The position numbers were made by a program, and so were the translations under genes. The notes below the pieces were generated by a model, which saw only the letters and a program-made list of their open reading frames with translations, had not been told where the DNA came from and ran no database searches. This document shows positions 10,391 through 19,099 of a stretch of 41,966 nucleotides of DNA, piece after piece. Origin of the DNA: Oscillospiraceae bacterium (GTDB lineage Bacteria > Bacillota > Clostridia > Oscillospirales > Acutalibacteraceae); contig JAIRLJ010000006.1 in NCBI GenBank assembly GCA_031259495.1, forward strand, positions 1 through 41,966, read 5' to 3'. Within the stretch, counting starts at the first letter, position 1; the number at the start of each line of letters is the position of its first letter.

Positions 10391-11635
10391 TTAAGACACT
10401 TCATCATAAAAATCTTTATACATATTTTTACACTTATTTAACATGTTTTCGGCAAAGATTGCATAACCACATTTTGAATCATTTAAAAATACATGAGTCA
10501 ACGCACCGACTAACATACCATTTTGTATCAAAGGACTACCGCTCATTCCTTGAACAATACCACCTGTAATTTTTAAAAGTTCCGGATCAGTTATCTCAAC
10601 CACCATGTTTTTAGTTGGAGAGTTTTTTTTGTAATTTAATTCTCTAATTCTAACGGCAAACTCCTCTTTTTTTTCTCCACGGACAGTAGAAATAATTTTT
10701 GCATCTCCTACTCTAACTTGTTGTTTCATAGCAACTGGAATTTTTTCCTCATTATAGACTTTTATTTTTAATCGGCCGTAAACACCAGTATTTGCGTTGA
10801 AATCAAGCGTACCAATAGCATTTTGATTAGTAAAATGTCCCTTGAGCTCACCTGGCATACCTTTTCCACCTTTTGTTACCCCACTAATGTTCGCTGAAAC
10901 TATTTCTCCATGATTCAAAGGTAAGGGTTCGCCTATCTCTACATCGCATATAGCGTGGCCAAGTCCTGCAAACTGTCCTGTATCTGGGTCAAAAAATGTC
11001 ATAATGCCAATGCCAGCAGAGCTATCTCTAACTAAAATACCAGCTCTATAGTGATTGTCGTCTACACATTTAACAGGATTAAGCTTGACATTGAATGTCA
11101 TATCATTTCGTTTTGCATCGACTGACAAAGTTTTTCCAGCTGATTCTCCAACCAATCGTTCAACAGTTTCGTTACTGTCAACTTCTTTGCCGTCTATTGC
11201 TAAAACAGCGTCTCCAATTTTAAGTCCAGCCAAGTCAGTGGGGTTTTTAAGACCTTGTTCTGTTTTTACACCAGGCATACCAACTATTACTACACCTTTT
11301 GTAAATATTTTTACCCCAAAAGCTTCTCCGCAAGGTACAACTGTTTTTTCTTCTACAACTTTAACTTCTACATTCTTTACAGGAACTATGTTCATAAGTT
11401 TGACTTGAGCTTTATAAGTCTTATCATTTTCTGCAGTATCTCTATCGATTCTGAAAAATTTGTTCGTATCTATGTTGGCTGTTAACGGCAATACACTATT
11501 TAATTCAACATTAGTAGTTCCTTCAGTCACATTTATTTCAACAGGAAGGTTTTCAGATTCAAACGATGCAATCGTTAAAATAAATATAAAAAACACAAAA
11601 CATAAAATTGCTGATACTTTAAAAAGTTTTTTCAT
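10391..11635 (-). CDS. spoIVB: Stage IV sporulation protease SpoIVB
   Basis: A serine peptidase of family S55 that signals from the forespore to activate SpoIVFB and sigma-K processing in the mother cell. There is an N-terminal anchor helix (residues 6-24), a PDZ domain (about 115-190, with KIGDAVLAIDGKEV) and the catalytic domain. The catalytic histidine lies in GLGHAICD and the serine in QGMSGSPL near residue 367. At 414 residues it is full length with both catalytic motifs intact, which argues that sporulation, or at least this step, is retained. The ATG follows AGAAGG. An exact palindrome, CAAATGCATTTG (11689-11700), lies upstream. Confidence 0.92.
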   Translation of the reverse strand: MKKLFKVSAILCFVFFIFILTIASFESENLPVEINVTEGTTNVELNSVLPLTANIDTNKFFRIDRDTAENDKTYKAQVKLMNIVPVKNVEVKVVEEKTVVPCGEAFGVKIFTKGVVIVGMPGVKTEQGLKNPTDLAGLKIGDAVLAIDGKEVDSNETVERLVGESAGKTLSVDAKRNDMTFNVKLNPVKCVDDNHYRAGILVRDSSAGIGIMTFFDPDTGQFAGLGHAICDVEIGEPLPLNHGEIVSANISGVTKGGKGMPGELKGHFTNQNAIGTLDFNANTGVYGRLKIKVYNEEKIPVAMKQQVRVGDAKIISTVRGEKKEEFAVRIRELNYKKNSPTKNMVVEITDPELLKITGGIVQGMSGSPLIQNGMLVGALTHVFLNDSKCGYAIFAENMLNKCKNMYKDFYDEVS

Positions 11636-11799
11636 CGTTTTGTACCTTCTTTTTTGATCTGTTAAAAAAATATTTAAAAATGTTTAAACAAATGCATTTG
11701 ATGAAACTATTTTTGCCAGTAAATTTTTATAAATTCACAGAATAAATTTATTTTTTAGTAATTATTTGGAAACAATAAAATTAAATAGGAGGAATAAAA

Positions 11800-12477
11800 A
11801 TGAAAAAATTATTATCAATGTCAAATATAAAAAAGTCGTACGCTATAGGAGATAACAACGTTAGCGTACTTAAGGGTATAGATCTCGATATTAATTACGG
11901 AGAGTTCATATCAATAGTGGGCTCATCTGGTTCTGGAAAAACTACACTAATGAATATAATCGGTTGTCTTGATACTCCAACTTCTGGGGAATATATCTTG
12001 GAAGAAGACCCGGTCTCCGATATGAATGAAAATAAGCTCTGTATTGTAAGAAACAAAACTATTGGTTTCGTTTTTCAAAGTTTTAATTTGATACCAACTC
12101 TGAACGCACTTGAAAATGTAGAACTTCCGTTGCTTTATAGAAATATTTCGAAAGATGTACGCCGTAAAATAGCAAAAAAAGCCTTGGAACAAGTTGGCCT
12201 TGCCGACAGAATATATCATAAACCGTGCGAACTTTCCGGAGGTCAACAACAAAGAGTTTCTATATCAAGAGCCATAGTAGGCAATCCAGCAATTATTCTT
12301 GCTGATGAACCCACTGGAAACTTAGATTCAACCTCAAGTATCGCTATCCTAGAACTAATCGAATCTTTAAGAAATGAAAAAAAATCTATCATATTAATAA
12401 CACACGACAGTTCTATTGCTTCAAAATCTGATAAAATTATAAAAATTAGAGACGGAAGAATTGACAATATTAAATAA
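11800..12477 (+). CDS. ABC transporter ATPase, MacB/LolD type, orphaned
   Basis: An ATPase of 225 residues with Walker A (GSSGSGKTT), signature LSGGQQQR, Walker B IILADEPTGNLD and the H-loop LITHD. The DEPTGNLD form and the IGFVFQSFNLIPTL Q-loop are typical of the MacB/LolD/FtsE group, which pairs with a four-helix permease. The start ATG has a strong AGGAGG upstream. No intact permease follows: only a short stub is seen, so the protein either serves a permease elsewhere or is being lost. All ATPase motifs are intact. Confidence 0.88.
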   Translation: MKKLLSMSNIKKSYAIGDNNVSVLKGIDLDINYGEFISIVGSSGSGKTTLMNIIGCLDTPTSGEYILEEDPVSDMNENKLCIVRNKTIGFVFQSFNLIPTLNALENVELPLLYRNISKDVRRKIAKKALEQVGLADRIYHKPCELSGGQQQRVSISRAIVGNPAIILADEPTGNLDSTSSIAILELIESLRNEKKSIILITHDSSIASKSDKIIKIRDGRIDNIK

Positions 12478-12489
12478 ATAAATAACAAT

Positions 12490-12582
12490 GATACGCATAA
12501 CAAATTCAGGCTTGGCATTTCTGTTGTATCTATTATTTTGGGTATTCTAAAAATAAATTTTTTTGCTTATTTTAAAGCTTGA
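12490..12582 (+). pseudogene. Stub resembling the N-terminus of a MacB-type permease
   Basis: Just after the ATPase stop, in the same frame, 30 codons read NKFRLGISVVSIILGI and then stop. This resembles the first helix of MacB permeases, which usually have an R-N-K-x-R-x-x-L-T-x-L-G-I-x-I-G pattern right after the ATPase gene. Nothing further of a permease is visible before metG at 12603. It is short, so chance similarity is possible. Confidence 0.35.
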
Positions 12583-12602
12583 AAAGGAAATGAGTTTTAG
12601 CA

Positions 12603-14153
12603 GTGTCTAAAAAAACTTTCTATATAACGACTCCAATTTACTATCCTTCCGGCAATGCGCACATCGGCCATGCATACAGTACAGTAGCAGCTGATGTGAT
12701 AGCTAGGTTTAAGAGGCTTGTTGGTTTTGATGTCGTTTTCTTAACTGGAATGGATGAACATGGACAAAAAATAGAATTGACTGCGAAAGATAAAAAAGTT
12801 ACCCCTCAAGAACTCGTAGATAATATATCTTCAAAATTTGAAAAGCTTTGGAAAATTCTTAACATTTCAAATGACCAATTCATAAGAACTACTAGTAATT
12901 TTCATAAAAAAGCTGTTAAAAAAATATTTACTTTATTAAAATCAAAACAAAAGATTTATAAAGGTTTCTACAAAGGATGGTACTGTACACCATGTGAAGC
13001 TTTTTGGACTGAGACTCAATTAGACGAAAATTACAAATGTCCGGATTGCAAGAGAGATGTTAAATTAACAAAAGATGAAGCTTATTTTTTCAAACTTTCT
13101 GAATATTCTGATAAAATTTTGCAACTTTATGAAAAAAACAAAAATTTTATAAAGCCTGCGAGCCGATTAAACGAGATGATTAATTTCGTCGAAAATGGTC
13201 TTGAGGATCTCTGCATAAGCAGGACTAGTTTTAGTTGGGGGATAAAAGTTCCAAACGACGAAAAGCATGTAATTTATGTCTGGCTAGATGCTCTGACCAA
13301 TTATATCACTGCTCTTGGATATATGAGCGATAATAATCGTAAATTTGAAAGTTACTGGCCAGCAGATTTACATATTGTCGGAAAAGAAATAGTAAGATTT
13401 CATGCTGTAATATGGCCCGCCATTTTAATGGCTCTTGATCTTCCTTTGCCAAAAAAAATTTTTGGACACGGATGGTGGCTTACTAAAGATTCTTCAAAAA
13501 TGTCAAAATCAAAGGGCGATGTGATAGATCCCGCATATCTTTGTAAAAAATATTCAGTAGATGCTGTAAGATACTTTTTGTTACGTCAAGTCCCCTTCGG
13601 CACAGATGGAACATTTTCTTTTGAAGCTTTCTTTAAAAGGTTAAACTCGGATCTTGCAAATGACCTTGGAAACCTTGTATTTAGATTAATTTCAATGATA
13701 GAACGCTATTTTCAAGGAAAACTCCCCGAGCAAAAAGAAGCGGAAGAAAAAGATAAGATTCTTATACATAGTCTTGTCAGTGCTCACAAAAAAGTAGCTT
13801 ACAACATAGAACGCTTGTCTTTTTCACTTGCTCTTAAAGAAATTTTTAAACTCGTAACTGCATGCAACAAATACATAGATGATACTGCACCATGGAAACT
13901 TTTAGAAAATAAAAACAAAAACATAAGGTTAGCAACGATCTTATATAATCTCTGCGAATCTTTGAGAATTATTTCTTTACTGCTGTACCCTTTTATGCCA
14001 GATACCAGTTGCAAAATAAGAAAACAACTAACAATAGATAAAACTATTAATTGGGAAGATGCTAAAAGATTTGGACTTTTTAAAGCTAGTATTCCTATTA
14101 CTAAACAAGAGGTGATTTTTCCAAGAATTTACTTAGAAAAAGAAAAACTTTAA
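12603..14153 (+). CDS. metG: Methionyl-tRNA synthetase
   Basis: Charges tRNA-Met with methionine, 516 residues. The class I signatures are HIGH (residues 20-23) and KMSKS (about 299-303). One zinc knuckle is visible (C-x2-C at about 128-131 and C-x2-C at about 146-149), as in the shorter MetG type. There is no C-terminal tRNA-binding (Trbp111-like) domain, so this is the compact form. The start is GTG at 12603 directly after an in-frame TGA; the nearest strong AAGGA is about 14 bases away, so initiation may be weak. It is followed 61 bases later by tatD, a common pairing in Firmicutes. Confidence 0.95.
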   Translation: MSKKTFYITTPIYYPSGNAHIGHAYSTVAADVIARFKRLVGFDVVFLTGMDEHGQKIELTAKDKKVTPQELVDNISSKFEKLWKILNISNDQFIRTTSNFHKKAVKKIFTLLKSKQKIYKGFYKGWYCTPCEAFWTETQLDENYKCPDCKRDVKLTKDEAYFFKLSEYSDKILQLYEKNKNFIKPASRLNEMINFVENGLEDLCISRTSFSWGIKVPNDEKHVIYVWLDALTNYITALGYMSDNNRKFESYWPADLHIVGKEIVRFHAVIWPAILMALDLPLPKKIFGHGWWLTKDSSKMSKSKGDVIDPAYLCKKYSVDAVRYFLLRQVPFGTDGTFSFEAFFKRLNSDLANDLGNLVFRLISMIERYFQGKLPEQKEAEEKDKILIHSLVSAHKKVAYNIERLSFSLALKEIFKLVTACNKYIDDTAPWKLLENKNKNIRLATILYNLCESLRIISLLLYPFMPDTSCKIRKQLTIDKTINWEDAKRFGLFKASIPITKQEVIFPRIYLEKEKL

Positions 14154-14214
14154 GCTGATGATCTAAAGTCAATGAAATGACTATTTAATACAAACTTAGC
14201 AGAGGAAAATTGGC

Positions 14215-14985
14215 ATGAATTTAATTTTTGACACACACGCTCACTATCATGATAGTGCTTTTGATATTGATCGAAAAAAACTTTTGGATCGTCTTCCAAG
14301 TTTTGGAGTGTCAGGTGTAATAAATTGTTCCACAAATCTCGAAAATGCAGAAGAAACCATAAAGCTCTGCAAAAAGTACGAATATATTTTCGCAGGAATT
14401 GGCATCCATCCTTTATATGTCAAGGATTTACAAGAAAACTATCAGGAAAAAGTTATACATTTAGCTAAAGAAAACAGAAAAGTAGTATGCATAGGAGAAA
14501 TAGGTCTTGATTATTACCACAACAAAGAAAATAAAGAAGAACAAAAAGAGTTTTTTGAAAACCAAATTAAAATTGCAAAAAAACTTGATTTGCCTGTGGT
14601 AGTCCACGATAGAGAATCTCACGAAGATGTACTGAAAATTTTAGAAAAACATAAACCCAAAGGCGTCGTGCACTGCTTTTCGGGAGATTCTCAGATGGCA
14701 AATAAACTCGTAGAGATAGGCATGTATCTTGGCTTTGGAGGAACAGTTACTTTTAGAAATACCGAACAAATTAAAGATGTTCTACTTAATATTCCCGAGG
14801 AGAGAATTCTACTTGAAACTGACGCGCCATACCTTGCACCAAAACCCTTCAGAAAAAAACGCTGTGATTCTTCTTTCATACTTTACACAGCAAAAAAAAT
14901 AGCTGAGATAAAAAATACTTCCATACACGACCTTCTTTGGGCAACAAAAGAAAATGCTTGTGATTTGTTTAGTCTATCTTTTTAA
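14215..14985 (+). CDS. tatD: TatD family metal-dependent deoxyribonuclease
   Basis: A TIM-barrel hydrolase of 256 residues. Metal ligands are visible in FDTHAHYH (near residue 6), GEIGLDYYH, VVHDRESH, VVHCFSGD and LLETDAPYL, the complete TatD set. Family members act as 3'-5' DNA exonucleases in repair. The ATG follows AGAGGA at eight bases. It forms a unit with metG, and ends seven bases from the convergent small gene at 14992. Confidence 0.92.
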   Translation: MNLIFDTHAHYHDSAFDIDRKKLLDRLPSFGVSGVINCSTNLENAEETIKLCKKYEYIFAGIGIHPLYVKDLQENYQEKVIHLAKENRKVVCIGEIGLDYYHNKENKEEQKEFFENQIKIAKKLDLPVVVHDRESHEDVLKILEKHKPKGVVHCFSGDSQMANKLVEIGMYLGFGGTVTFRNTEQIKDVLLNIPEERILLETDAPYLAPKPFRKKRCDSSFILYTAKKIAEIKNTSIHDLLWATKENACDLFSLSF

Positions 14986-14991
14986 AATTAA

Positions 14992-15207
14992 TCAAGCAAC
15001 TTCTTTTTTTGTTTGACTCGTTTTTTTAGTTTCACCAGGCGGCCCTCTATAAACGTTTTTTTCTCTTAGTGTCTCCGGACTTTTAAAGTTTTCACCTGCT
15101 ATACTCATAGTTGCGTTTTTTACGGCTAACATTAGTTTCAAAGATAGCATTCTACTTAATAACATTACTTTTTTTTTACGGTTGCAACTGAATTTTGGAA
15201 AAATCAT
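14992..15207 (-). CDS. Small basic protein, unrecognised
   Basis: A frame of 71 residues beginning at an ATG with GGAG eight bases upstream. A longer upstream extension is AT-rich and looks untranslated. The protein is basic (a KKK run near residue 11 and a lysine-rich tail) with one amphipathic or weakly hydrophobic stretch at about residues 14-30 (VMLLSRMLSLKLMLAV). I do not recognise a family and see no signal peptide. The ribosome site and the length make it a plausible gene, but it could be spurious. Confidence 0.5.
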   Translation of the reverse strand: MIFPKFSCNRKKKVMLLSRMLSLKLMLAVKNATMSIAGENFKSPETLREKNVYRGPPGETKKTSQTKKEVA

Positions 15208-15659
15208 ACTTTTTTCTCCATTTATATTAAAATTTTTGTTATATATTAATAAAATTTTTAAATTATTTTTAATTTTTTTACACAAAATGCATAAAAATTT
15301 CTAAATAAATTCTAGTTAACACAAACTGTCGAACTGTGTTGTATTACGCAAACTTTTTAGGAAGTTAACAAAATATTTTAGGCAAAAAAGATAGTTCTTA
15401 GTTGTTATATATATATTTTTGTATACTTTCAATAAAATTTCTTATTATAATCTGATTATTTTTATAAAAAACTCACAAAAAAAATTCAACAAACTATTCA
15501 ACAAAATAAAATGTGTACAATGTTAGCACTATGCTATTATGATAACGATTAGAACTTAAAAAGGATTTTTAAAAAAATAAAATAGTATTTAACGAATCCT
15601 GTTAATACATATCATAACAGCATATGATTAACTTAAATGTCTGAAAGAAAGGGGAACTA
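15208..15659. other. 452-base divergent intergenic region before murC
   Basis: Very AT-rich, with no protein frame I believe. It contains a short inverted repeat, AACACA and TGTGTT, around 11 bases (about 15318-15340). A TATAAT lies near 15446, without a well-spaced -35. Promoters for both murC and the 71-residue gene must lie here, but I cannot place them with confidence. Confidence 0.4.
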
Positions 15660-17033
15660 TTGAAAAATCCATTTTCGAAAGCAAAAAATGTACACTTCAT
15701 AGGAATTGGTGGCTCTGGTATGTGTGCTATTGCTGAGATTTTACTTAACCGAGGGTACAAAATAACAGGCTCTGACAATTATAATTCGGATACTCTTAGG
15801 CGTATGAGATCTTTAGGTATTTCAGTAACAACAAAACACAGTGCAGAAAATATAAAAAATACTGATTTAATTATTTACTCAGCAGCTATAAAACCAAATA
15901 ATCCAGAGCTCATTTTTGCTAGAGAAAAAAATATGAACTGTCTGGAACGTTCTGTTGTACTTGGAATCTTAATGTCAGAATATAAAAATACTATAGCAAT
16001 TTCTGGCACACACGGAAAAACAACTACAACTGCGATGACAACACAGATATTTTTTGATGCAAAAACCAAGCCTACCGCAGTAATTGGAGGATATTTACCT
16101 AGTATAAAAAGCAATGCTTTAATTGGAGAATCTGAAACTATAATCTGTGAAGCTTGTGAATATGTCGATACTTTTTTACAACTACATCCAAAAACTGCTG
16201 TTCTACTTAACATAGAAGCAGATCATCTTGATTACTTTAAAAATTTTAAAAATTTAAAACTTTCTTTTGAAAAGTTTGTTAGACAAATAAAATCAAAATT
16301 AATAGCTAACGGCGACGATACAAATGTTTTAGAAATTGCAAAAAATACAGATATAGATTTAATAACTTTTGGGTTTAGTAGAAACAATAGTTATCAAGCA
16401 AAGTTTTCATTAATAGATAAGAAAAAAAGCACGTTTTCTGTTTTTTTAAATGATAAAAAACTTTTTGATATACATCTTAAAATACCGGGGATTCACAATA
16501 CATACAATGCATTGGCTTCGATTGCAGTTGCATACGAAAACGGTATTAAGTTAAGCGATATAAAAAAATCTTTAGAAAATTTTGTAGGCGTCCACAGACG
16601 TTTTGAAATACTCGGAAAAATAAACAATATAACAATAGCAGATGATTTTGCTCATCATCCAACGGAATTAAGATTAACTCTAAACACAGCTACTAACCTT
16701 GGTTACAAGAGAGTAATAGCGATATTCCAACCGCATACCTATTCAAGAACATACACCTTTTTAAGCAATTTTGCAGATGCACTTTCGATAGCAGATAAAG
16801 TTATAATTTCGCAAATTTTGCCGGTAAGAGAAAAGAACATTTATAACATACATGCAGAAGATCTTGCAAAAAAAATAAACGAATCTGTTTGGTTTGAAAC
16901 GTTTGAAGAAATAACAAACTACATATTAAAAAATGCAAAACCAAATGATCTTGTAATTACACTCGGTGGTGGAAATATCTACGTTTGTGCAAATATGATA
17001 CTCGAAGCATTAAAATTTAAAAAAACCGTTTAA
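15660..17033 (+). CDS. murC: UDP-N-acetylmuramate--L-alanine ligase
   Basis: Adds L-alanine to UDP-MurNAc in peptidoglycan synthesis, 457 residues. The N-terminal nucleotide-binding GIGGSGM (about 15-21), the P-loop GTHGKTTTT (about 116-124), the EADHLDYF segment of the Mur ligase centre and the C-terminal FQPHTYSRT block fit MurC rather than the other Mur ligases. The start is a TTG with AAAGGGG five bases upstream. It is full length. It stands alone, without ftsW, murG or murB neighbours, so it is away from the usual division cluster. Confidence 0.95.
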   Translation: MKNPFSKAKNVHFIGIGGSGMCAIAEILLNRGYKITGSDNYNSDTLRRMRSLGISVTTKHSAENIKNTDLIIYSAAIKPNNPELIFAREKNMNCLERSVVLGILMSEYKNTIAISGTHGKTTTTAMTTQIFFDAKTKPTAVIGGYLPSIKSNALIGESETIICEACEYVDTFLQLHPKTAVLLNIEADHLDYFKNFKNLKLSFEKFVRQIKSKLIANGDDTNVLEIAKNTDIDLITFGFSRNNSYQAKFSLIDKKKSTFSVFLNDKKLFDIHLKIPGIHNTYNALASIAVAYENGIKLSDIKKSLENFVGVHRRFEILGKINNITIADDFAHHPTELRLTLNTATNLGYKRVIAIFQPHTYSRTYTFLSNFADALSIADKVIISQILPVREKNIYNIHAEDLAKKINESVWFETFEEITNYILKNAKPNDLVITLGGGNIYVCANMILEALKFKKTV

Positions 17034-17181
17034 TTATTAGGTTTCCTGCAAAACTAAATTTCAAGCTCAAAGTTATAAATCCCAGTCACAAGATTAAATC
17101 GTAAATTAAATTCTTTTCCTGTTTTTATTGACGTTTTAATAAACGTAAGTTCAAAAAATTTAAGATCTTTTTGTATAAAAA

Positions 17182-17340
17182 CGGACGAGCTTGCCGATCA
17201 AAGCAAAGTCCAATACTATCCGAACTCTATTGGCGCAAATGTGGCAGGCAGGCACCCACACGATGCAAAAGTCATCGTTCTTACCATGGGGAGGGGACAA
17301 ACAGATGCCACCTATGCGGTGACGCATGGTTAAAACGCGG
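17182..17340 (+). ncRNA. Candidate structured RNA, family unknown
   Basis: A patch of roughly even GC content inside strongly AT-rich DNA, between murC and the tRNA pair. It holds a series of hairpins: CCAATA/TATTGG (17210-17215 with 17228-17233), TGTGG/CCACA (17240-17244 with 17256-17260) and ACGATG/CATCGT (17260-17265 with 17273-17278). The last, CTATGCG/CGCATGG (17312-17318 with 17323-17329), is closed by a GTGA loop, which is a GNRA tetraloop on the plus strand. GGAC/GTCC (17183-17186 with 17208-17211) could close the first domain. It does not match RNase P, tmRNA, SRP RNA or a riboswitch core that I know. A short decayed protein reading is the main alternative. Confidence 0.45.
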
Positions 17341-17525
17341 TATGTCAACACTAATCAAACCAAAAATTAAACTATATCATTTCACAGTTTCATATAAGTA
17401 TCAAAAACAAAACTATATGACAGAACTCATTTAAACCAATAACAAACAAACTTTCAAAAAAACTACAGACAAAAAACTAGAAAAAATCTCTCAAACTTTC
17501 AAAATATTAGCTGAAAATTTTCGTA

Positions 17526-17601
17526 TGGTCGAGGTGACAGGGCTCGAACCTGCGGCATCTTGGTCCCAAACCAAGCACTCTACCAACTGAGCTACACCTC
17601 G
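17526..17601 (-). tRNA. tRNA-Pro (anticodon TGG)
   Basis: Cloverleaf on the minus strand, 76 bases: acceptor CGAGGTG paired with CACCTCG, D-arm AGCTCAGTTGGTAGAGT, anticodon arm with loop TTTGGGA reading TGG, and T-arm GGTTCGAGC. Discriminator A and CCA are encoded. It lies 29 bases after tRNA-Leu on the same strand, so the two are probably cotranscribed. Confidence 0.97.
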
Positions 17602-17630
17602 ATACCTACCCATTGTACACCAAAATTCGG

Positions 17631-17713
17631 TGCGGGCAACAGGATTTGAACCTGCAAGAAATTTCTTTCATACGGACCTGAACCGTACGCGTCTGCCATT
17701 CCGCCATGCCCGC
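17631..17713 (-). tRNA. tRNA-Leu (anticodon CAG)
   Basis: Minus-strand tRNA of 83 bases with a long variable arm (AAGAAATTTCTT region), as expected of a class II leucine tRNA. The acceptor stem is GCGGGCA with its complement and the anticodon loop is TTCAGGT, reading CAG. After the discriminator A the genome has CCG, so a full CCA is not encoded and must be added by the CCA enzyme. First gene of the Leu-Pro pair. Confidence 0.95.
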
Positions 17714-18016
17714 TAATAAGAATCCATTGATGGATCTCTAAATGATGAACAATTTTGGCTAATTTTTTACGTTTTTCGTTAAAAAGCCTCGATTTAGCAC
17801 TAATAAACCTACATTTTTTGCCTCAAATTGTAAGAAACTAGCTCAAAATTCATTTCGCTAAAAATCGTTAACAAATTCTAAGTTAATTTTTCAGTATGCT
17901 AATGCTCATCTAAAAAAACATCTAGATCATAGCAAATTGTAAATAAGCTTTCAATTTTTGTGTTAAGCCAAAGTAATTGGTGACTATGTCGAAATATTAT
18001 TAATAATTTAAAGTTA
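17714..18016. other. Intergenic region between the tRNA pair and the sugar locus
   Basis: About 300 bases, AT-rich, with no believable protein frame. The only regular feature is TCCAT-TG-ATGGA near 17725, a short hairpin just upstream of tRNA-Leu. The tRNA promoter must lie here on the minus strand, but I cannot fix it. Confidence 0.35.
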
Positions 18017-18046
18017 ACAGTGCATTTTCACACTGCTATCTTTTTT
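18017..18046 (+). terminator. Possible terminator upstream of the sugar locus
   Basis: ACAGTG and CACTG arms around a short AT loop, followed on the plus strand by CTATCTTTTTT. The stem is only five bases, so this is a weak candidate. It could end leaky plus-strand transcription or act as an attenuator before the FkbM remnant. Confidence 0.35.
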
Positions 18047-18108
18047 AAAAAATGCATAAACATCAAAAAACAACGCAATATTCTAAAATTAAGATTAGGA
18101 GAACATTT

Positions 18109-19063
18109 TTGAAAAAACTTAAATTAAATAAGAATTTCTTTATTCTTCTTGCTATCTTGCTTGTTTTTATTTCGATTTTGTTTTTTGAAGTTTGGAAAAA
18201 ACAAAATAAAATAATAGTTGAAAAATTTACAGCCCCTGAGAGTAATCTGAAACAAAATTTGGAATCACTAGCAAAACTTCTAGATAATAAAGAGTTTGAA
18301 AAATAAAAAAAGATTTCAGATAATTCTAATTGTCATAACGAAAAAACACTACAAAACTTGGGATATAAAGTTTTTATTGATAAAAAAATACACAATATTT
18401 TGAAAAAAAATTTACATTTTCAGGCTATCATAGACGAAGGTGCAGGAGTTGTTTATGGAGTTTTTGAAAAAAATGTATGATTTTAACCTTTCCCAGAAAT
18501 CAAATTGGGTTGTTATAGATGTAGGATTCAATATAGGAGCAACCACTATCTTTTTTAGCAGAAAGGAAAACGTAAAAAAATATATGCATTCGAACCTGTA
18601 ACTTCCACATGCAAAATGGGGCTAAATAATTTAAGACTTAGCTCTTGTGAAAAAAAGTAGAATTATTTAATTACGGTCTTGGCGACTTTAATGATGTAAA
18701 AACAGTAAAATTTAATCCCTATGTTACTGAGGGCACATCTAGTGTTTTTGAAACAGATGAAGGAATAGATTGTCAAATTCATATTAAAAAAGCTTCAGAA
18801 ATATTGAAACCTATTTTAAAACGACATTCTTTCAAAAAATATTTTTGAAACTTGATTGTGAAGGTGTCGAAATGTCGATCATGAAAGATCTTCAGTCAAA
18901 AAATATGTTAAACAATTTTGATACCATAATAATGGAATACCATCTAGGTTGTGGAAATAAAATAAAGAAAATACTAATAAAAAATAATTTTGATATTTTA
19001 CCTCATACACCTCTTAATGAAAGATTGGTCATGCTAAGATGCAAAAAAAGAAGTAAATTGTGA
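18109..19063 (+). pseudogene. Broken FkbM-family methyltransferase with N-terminal anchor
   Basis: Remnant of a SAM-dependent methyltransferase of the FkbM type, which usually modifies sugars. Pieces in several frames line up in order. A TTG start with AGGAG and a hydrophobic anchor (about residues 10-26) comes first, then the SAM site VVIDVGFNIGATT (near 18510), YAFEPV (near 18585) and the late FLKLDCEGVEMSIM (near 18850). The frame is cut by one in-frame TAA at 18304 and by about four single-base shifts, near 18478, 18580, 18655 and 18840, nearly all in runs of A. The 72-residue tail from 18845 is intact. It could be rescued by slippage at poly-A, or be a plain pseudogene. Confidence 0.8.
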
Positions 19064-19099
19064 TCTTGAAAAATATTTTCTTCATAATGGGGATTTTCT

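Noticed and set aside
12078-12258. Opposite-strand frames inside the ABC ATPase gene
   Set aside because: They are shadows of a gene with all ATPase motifs in order.
17182-17340. RNase P RNA or SRP RNA
   Set aside because: AAAGTCC and ACGCGGTA recall RNase P, but the order and the other conserved regions are missing. The SRP motif with GGAAG is also absent.
17171-17434. Overlapping open frames on both strands across the GC-rich patch
   Set aside because: Codon usage is unlike the neighbours, no ribosome site precedes them and perfect hairpins run through them. A structured RNA explains the patch better.
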